NCBI GenBank assembly: GCA_944390015.1
Contig: CALXOL010000005.1
Location: forward strand, 56,097-120,096
From: an uncultured Spirochaetaceae bacterium
GTDB taxonomy: Bacteria > Spirochaetota > Spirochaetia > Sphaerochaetales > Sphaerochaetaceae
Direction of reading: 5' to 3'
DNA length: 64,000 bases
Position 1 is the stretch's first letter. The number at the start of each line of letters is the position of its first letter. The position numbers and the translations under genes were made by a program. Below are positions 61,087-64,000 of the stretch, piece after piece. The notes under the pieces are model-generated. The model searched no databases. It was given only the letters and a program-made list of their open reading frames with translations, and was not told where the DNA came from.

Positions 61087-62853
61087 ATGAGAAAAGTTTT
61101 TGCTTTTTCTGTTCTGCTGTTTTTCTGCTTCAGTTTAGCATTTTCAACAAACCTCCAGAAAATATATACAACAAGAGATTCAATCTATCAGAGGGTTAGT
61201 TCCCTATGCATGCGTTCTGATGTGATTGGTCCGTCTTCATCATCTCCGCTTTCGGCTAAAGCTCTTTTAATTGCACTTGATAGGATTAATCCAGAAGGAC
61301 TTGAAGGCCCTGATAAATCTGAATATGAGGAACTTTATTCTCTTCTGACAGGAGAAGAATATGTCTTCAAATCAGATAACTTCTCATTAGATGCAACCGT
61401 GGGCGTTAACTTAGGCGTGAATATCGCAGATTATTCCGACTTTGATTACGGCAATACAAAGAAAGATGCCCCAAGCTATGATAGAAAAGAAAACACGTTA
61501 GTTCCATACCGTTATCAGGATGCACTGCTTTCCGTGGGCTTAAACATGAATTTCGGGGATTATATTAATCTTGATACCAGATTCGATTTGAAGAACCCCA
61601 ATAACGTCATGTACGAGAGTACCATGGGGTTTCTTTTCACTTCTGTTATCGATAAAAAGGGAATCGCAGCCGAATGGCCATTCAGAGCAGGAGCAAGTAT
61701 CGGAAACGATTATGTAAGTTTTATTTTCGGCCGCTTCCCCCACTCCATTGGAAACGGTGTTACAGGAAATCTTCTTATTGGCGATAACTTCGATTACCAG
61801 GAAGTGACAGCCCTTTCCTTTTTAAGCAATTACTTCACATATAACATCTCTGTTACAAGGTTCGATCTTCAAGCGCTTGATGGTAACAACAGATTTATAA
61901 GAAATAAATTCCTTGGAGAACAACAGGTTAGAGTCAATCACAGATTCGATATAAACATCCTTGATGAAGCCCGATTTGTTTTAAATCTCGGAACAATGTT
62001 TAAATCAGATTCATTCTTTGATATCAGATTCTTCTACCCATTCATGGTCACACATAACTATAACGACTACAATAGCGGAGTAAACAGAGCAAACTTTGAT
62101 GAGGCGAACAACATACTATCTGTTGAAGTGGAATGGAACATTGCAAAGGGATTACTTACGACGGCACAGCTCGTAGTAGATCAATTTCAAATGCCATGGG
62201 AGGAATGGACTTCACTTCCTCTGGCTTTTGGAGCACTATGGAATTTGAAGCACTCTGCAAGAATAAACGGCGGTACTTTAAACTCCTGGATTGAAGCCGT
62301 ATATACAAATCCCTATCTATATCTGAATGCTAAATATTACGCTGAAAAAATTGGAGAAGAGACAAAAGAATTCATTGATTACAATCTTGATCATATTGTC
62401 GGCTACAATACAATCTGGTTCGATGATTATGGCTATTCAGGATATGTGTATGGACCAGACTCGATAGTATTCTCTATTGGATCTTCATATACTGCGGATG
62501 AGGATCTGTTTGAAATCGGAGGAAATATTCTCTGGAAGGTATCGGGGAATAAAGGCGTAAAGCACAAGGCAAACGGTTCATACAACACCAGCATAGACAT
62601 GAGTGATGCCGTGATAGAAAAGACTCCAGAGGAGTTCATGCAGAATATAGTCTCTCCTTCTGGTGGATGGAAAACAGCGGAACATCTTTTGAAACTTGCT
62701 TTATATGGCAAATACAATATAAACGGCAATGTATGGGGAGATGTTTCATTATATTCAGCATTTGGATTTAATACTTATTTCAACTATTGCCATAAACCCG
62801 GTGAAATTGAATTTCAGCCACAGCTGCTGATTGCTGCAAAATATACATATTGA
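61087..62853 (+). CDS. Outer-membrane beta-barrel protein, capsule-assembly Wzi-like
   Basis: Protein of 588 residues with the signal peptide MRKVFAFSVLLFFCFSLAFS. The N-terminal part has a helical turn pattern (SSPLSAKALLIALDRINPEG and EYEELYSLLTGEEYVF). From about residue 95 the sequence alternates in amphipathic strands (LDATVGVNLGVNIADYSDFD, NLDTRFDLKNPN-like stretches) and ends in QPQLLIAAKYTY with a terminal aromatic residue, as outer-membrane barrels do. GASIGNDYVSFIFGRFPHSI recalls the Wzi/capsule-assembly group. It may anchor or assemble the exported glycan at the surface. The assignment to Wzi is by context and pattern. Confidence 0.72.
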   Translation: MRKVFAFSVLLFFCFSLAFSTNLQKIYTTRDSIYQRVSSLCMRSDVIGPSSSSPLSAKALLIALDRINPEGLEGPDKSEYEELYSLLTGEEYVFKSDNFSLDATVGVNLGVNIADYSDFDYGNTKKDAPSYDRKENTLVPYRYQDALLSVGLNMNFGDYINLDTRFDLKNPNNVMYESTMGFLFTSVIDKKGIAAEWPFRAGASIGNDYVSFIFGRFPHSIGNGVTGNLLIGDNFDYQEVTALSFLSNYFTYNISVTRFDLQALDGNNRFIRNKFLGEQQVRVNHRFDINILDEARFVLNLGTMFKSDSFFDIRFFYPFMVTHNYNDYNSGVNRANFDEANNILSVEVEWNIAKGLLTTAQLVVDQFQMPWEEWTSLPLAFGALWNLKHSARINGGTLNSWIEAVYTNPYLYLNAKYYAEKIGEETKEFIDYNLDHIVGYNTIWFDDYGYSGYVYGPDSIVFSIGSSYTADEDLFEIGGNILWKVSGNKGVKHKANGSYNTSIDMSDAVIEKTPEEFMQNIVSPSGGWKTAEHLLKLALYGKYNINGNVWGDVSLYSAFGFNTYFNYCHKPGEIEFQPQLLIAAKYTY

Positions 62854-62867
62854 AGAAGGCGGAACAT

Positions 62868-63827
62868 ATGAGCAACATGTGGCATGTAAAAAACTGGTTT
62901 AGAGTAGGAAAAAACATATCCTGGGCGTTGAATTTCCATACCCTCTTTGGGTTCTTGTTTTTAACGAAGCCTACAAAATTCTTTTATAAACAAGCTGAGA
63001 AGAAGCATGAATTTGTACTCTCTTATCTAAGAAGAGAGCTTAAAGATGTAATAGATGAATATAAGGATTTCAGAGAAGTTGAGCCTGCAGAAAATATTGC
63101 AAATAATCGTATAATCTGGACACTATGGTGGCAGGGAGAAGAGAACGCACCCCCTCTTGTTAAAGCTTGCATTAACAGCATGAAAAGAAATGCAAATGGA
63201 GCTAATGTAATTGTTATCACTAAAGATAATTACGAAAACTACGTGACCATTCCCTCTTATATTTTTGACAAGCATGAGAAGGGATATATATGCAATGCGG
63301 TATTGTCCGATATAATCCGTTTCCATCTTTTAGAAAAATATGGGGGACTCTGGCTTGATGCGACAATCTTCGTATCCTCCCCCATTCCTAGAGAATATTA
63401 TGGTTTTATATTCTATAGCCAACATACAAAACCACAGGAGATGACATGTTGGGTTCAAAACAATGCTTACCATATATTTGTAATAGGTAGCCAACCACAT
63501 GCAAAACTGGTTTCTTTTACAAAAGACATGTTCCTTGAATACTGGAAAACACATAACACTGCAGTAGATTATCTTTGCACTGATTATTTCTTTTATTTAG
63601 CCATGCAAGAGTTCCCAGAGATAAAAGCAGAGATAGATAGTCTTCCATATTCCAGCGAACGCTTATATGATCTAGTTAAAGTATTGAATAAGCCATATGA
63701 TGAGTCATATTTCTTGAAATTAAAAGAAGATTGCATCTTTTCCAAGTTAGACTGGCATAAAAAATATAAGACTATCATAAAAGGGGAAGAAACATTCTAC
63801 AAAGTTCTGCTTTCAAGTGAATCGTAA
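62868..63827 (+). CDS. Capsular polysaccharide synthesis/GT32-like glycosyltransferase
   Basis: Protein of 319 residues from MSNMWHVKNWFRVGKNISWA; AAGGCGG precedes the ATG at 62868, while a TTG at 62850 would overlap the preceding gene. It has NRIIWTLWWQGEENAPPLVK, then VIVITKDNYENYVTIP, then LSDIIRFHLLEKYGGLWLDA with the DxD-like sugar-binding Asp of the GT32/OCH1-like fold, and PREYYGFIFYSQHTKP. These are marks of the PF05704-type capsule synthesis proteins. It ends the plus-strand group. Confidence 0.85.
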   Translation: MSNMWHVKNWFRVGKNISWALNFHTLFGFLFLTKPTKFFYKQAEKKHEFVLSYLRRELKDVIDEYKDFREVEPAENIANNRIIWTLWWQGEENAPPLVKACINSMKRNANGANVIVITKDNYENYVTIPSYIFDKHEKGYICNAVLSDIIRFHLLEKYGGLWLDATIFVSSPIPREYYGFIFYSQHTKPQEMTCWVQNNAYHIFVIGSQPHAKLVSFTKDMFLEYWKTHNTAVDYLCTDYFFYLAMQEFPEIKAEIDSLPYSSERLYDLVKVLNKPYDESYFLKLKEDCIFSKLDWHKKYKTIIKGEETFYKVLLSSES

Positions 63828-64000
63828 ATAATATTTAGATATTTCAAAATAAATAATAACGTTTTATTTATAGCAATACGAAACCTTAAATGACCGTTGC
63901 ATGAGAATAAGAACTGAAATTAATGTTGGGGTCGGCCTGAAAACGCCAACCGAGGTCGGGAAATAAAAGCCAAAAGAAGACGGGAAACCAGTACCAGAAA
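63828..64000. other. Intergenic tail with a composition change
   Basis: The first 60 bp are AT-rich and hold a weak hairpin (TAAATAA/TTATTTA, near 63848-63872) that may end the plus-strand transcript. The last 80 bp are G/A-rich with clearly higher GC, including an imperfect hairpin GGTCGGC/GCCAACC near 63929-63952. It may be the edge of a mobile element or a new gene, but the window ends before this can be judged. Confidence 0.35.

Noticed and set aside
1..64000. CRISPR arrays, rRNA, tRNA, prophage structural genes
   Set aside because: No regularly spaced repeats, no recognisable RNA gene and no capsid, terminase or tail genes were seen on reading both strands.

Overview
The window looks like the chromosome of a host-associated spirochaete, most likely Sphaerochaetaceae or a relative. 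This rests on AT-rich DNA of roughly 40% GC, Gram-negative traits (outer-membrane barrel, CMP-Kdo-synthetase-type enzyme, Wzx/Wzy loci), periplasmic binding proteins with signal peptides ending AFAGG or SANGAAES, and homopolymeric G tracts in glycan genes. No rRNA, tRNA or CRISPR was seen, so the taxonomy is an inference.

Region A (about 0.2-16.9 kb, minus strand) is a surface-glycan locus downstream of an IS200 transposase relic. It runs from two initiating sugar-phosphate transferases (15.5-16.8 kb) through manC, four GT4-type and one GT-A glycosyltransferase, a Wzy-type polymerase, and a nucleotide-sugar block (rmlA, rmlB, NDP-hexose 2,3-dehydratase, Gfo/Idh ketoreductase, 4-ketoreductase) to a Wzx flippase. 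The nucleotide-sugar block spells out dTDP-2,6-dideoxyhexose synthesis rather than rhamnose. G9 tracts lie in the first gene and in its leader.

Region B (17.2-35.8 kb, minus strand) is a catabolic and transport region: a family-5 binding-protein ABC transporter, two aldo-keto reductases, a mutarotase, a GntR/FCD regulator, an NfnAB-type bifurcating transhydrogenase of strikingly high GC, and an operon with a Gfo/Idh oxidoreductase, a small protein, a protein ending in a diversity-generating-retroelement-like variable region, a cysteine-desulfidase-family enzyme, an MtaA-like zinc methyltransferase, an ATC-hydrolase-family protein and an iron alcohol dehydrogenase. The transporter operon and the Gfo/Idh operon begin with nearly the same promoter, including a TGAC-N10-GTCA element, so they are probably co-regulated.

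Region C (36.2-48.4 kb) is mixed accessory DNA: a truncated ImmA/IrrE peptidase, an IS200 element, an orphan AAA ATPase, a possible XRE-like regulator, two small membrane proteins, a murQ-rpiR-ABC transporter operon, and a second AAA ATPase paired with a TOPRIM-like protein (candidate defence module).

Region D (48.5-63.8 kb) is a second glycan locus. Its minus-strand part has Wzy, glycosyltransferases and a KdsB-aldolase-KdsC triad that may make an unusual CMP-activated keto-deoxy sugar acid. Its divergent plus-strand part has an RND/MMPL transporter, a second Wzx flippase, a Wzi-like outer-membrane barrel and a capsule-type glycosyltransferase.

The best candidates for undescribed biology are the DGR-like variable protein inside a metabolic operon, the KdsB-aldolase-KdsC triad, the 2,6-dideoxyhexose glycan with G-tract switching, and the MurQ operon with a sugar-phosphate-type ABC importer. 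No reverse transcriptase or template repeat was found for the DGR-like protein.
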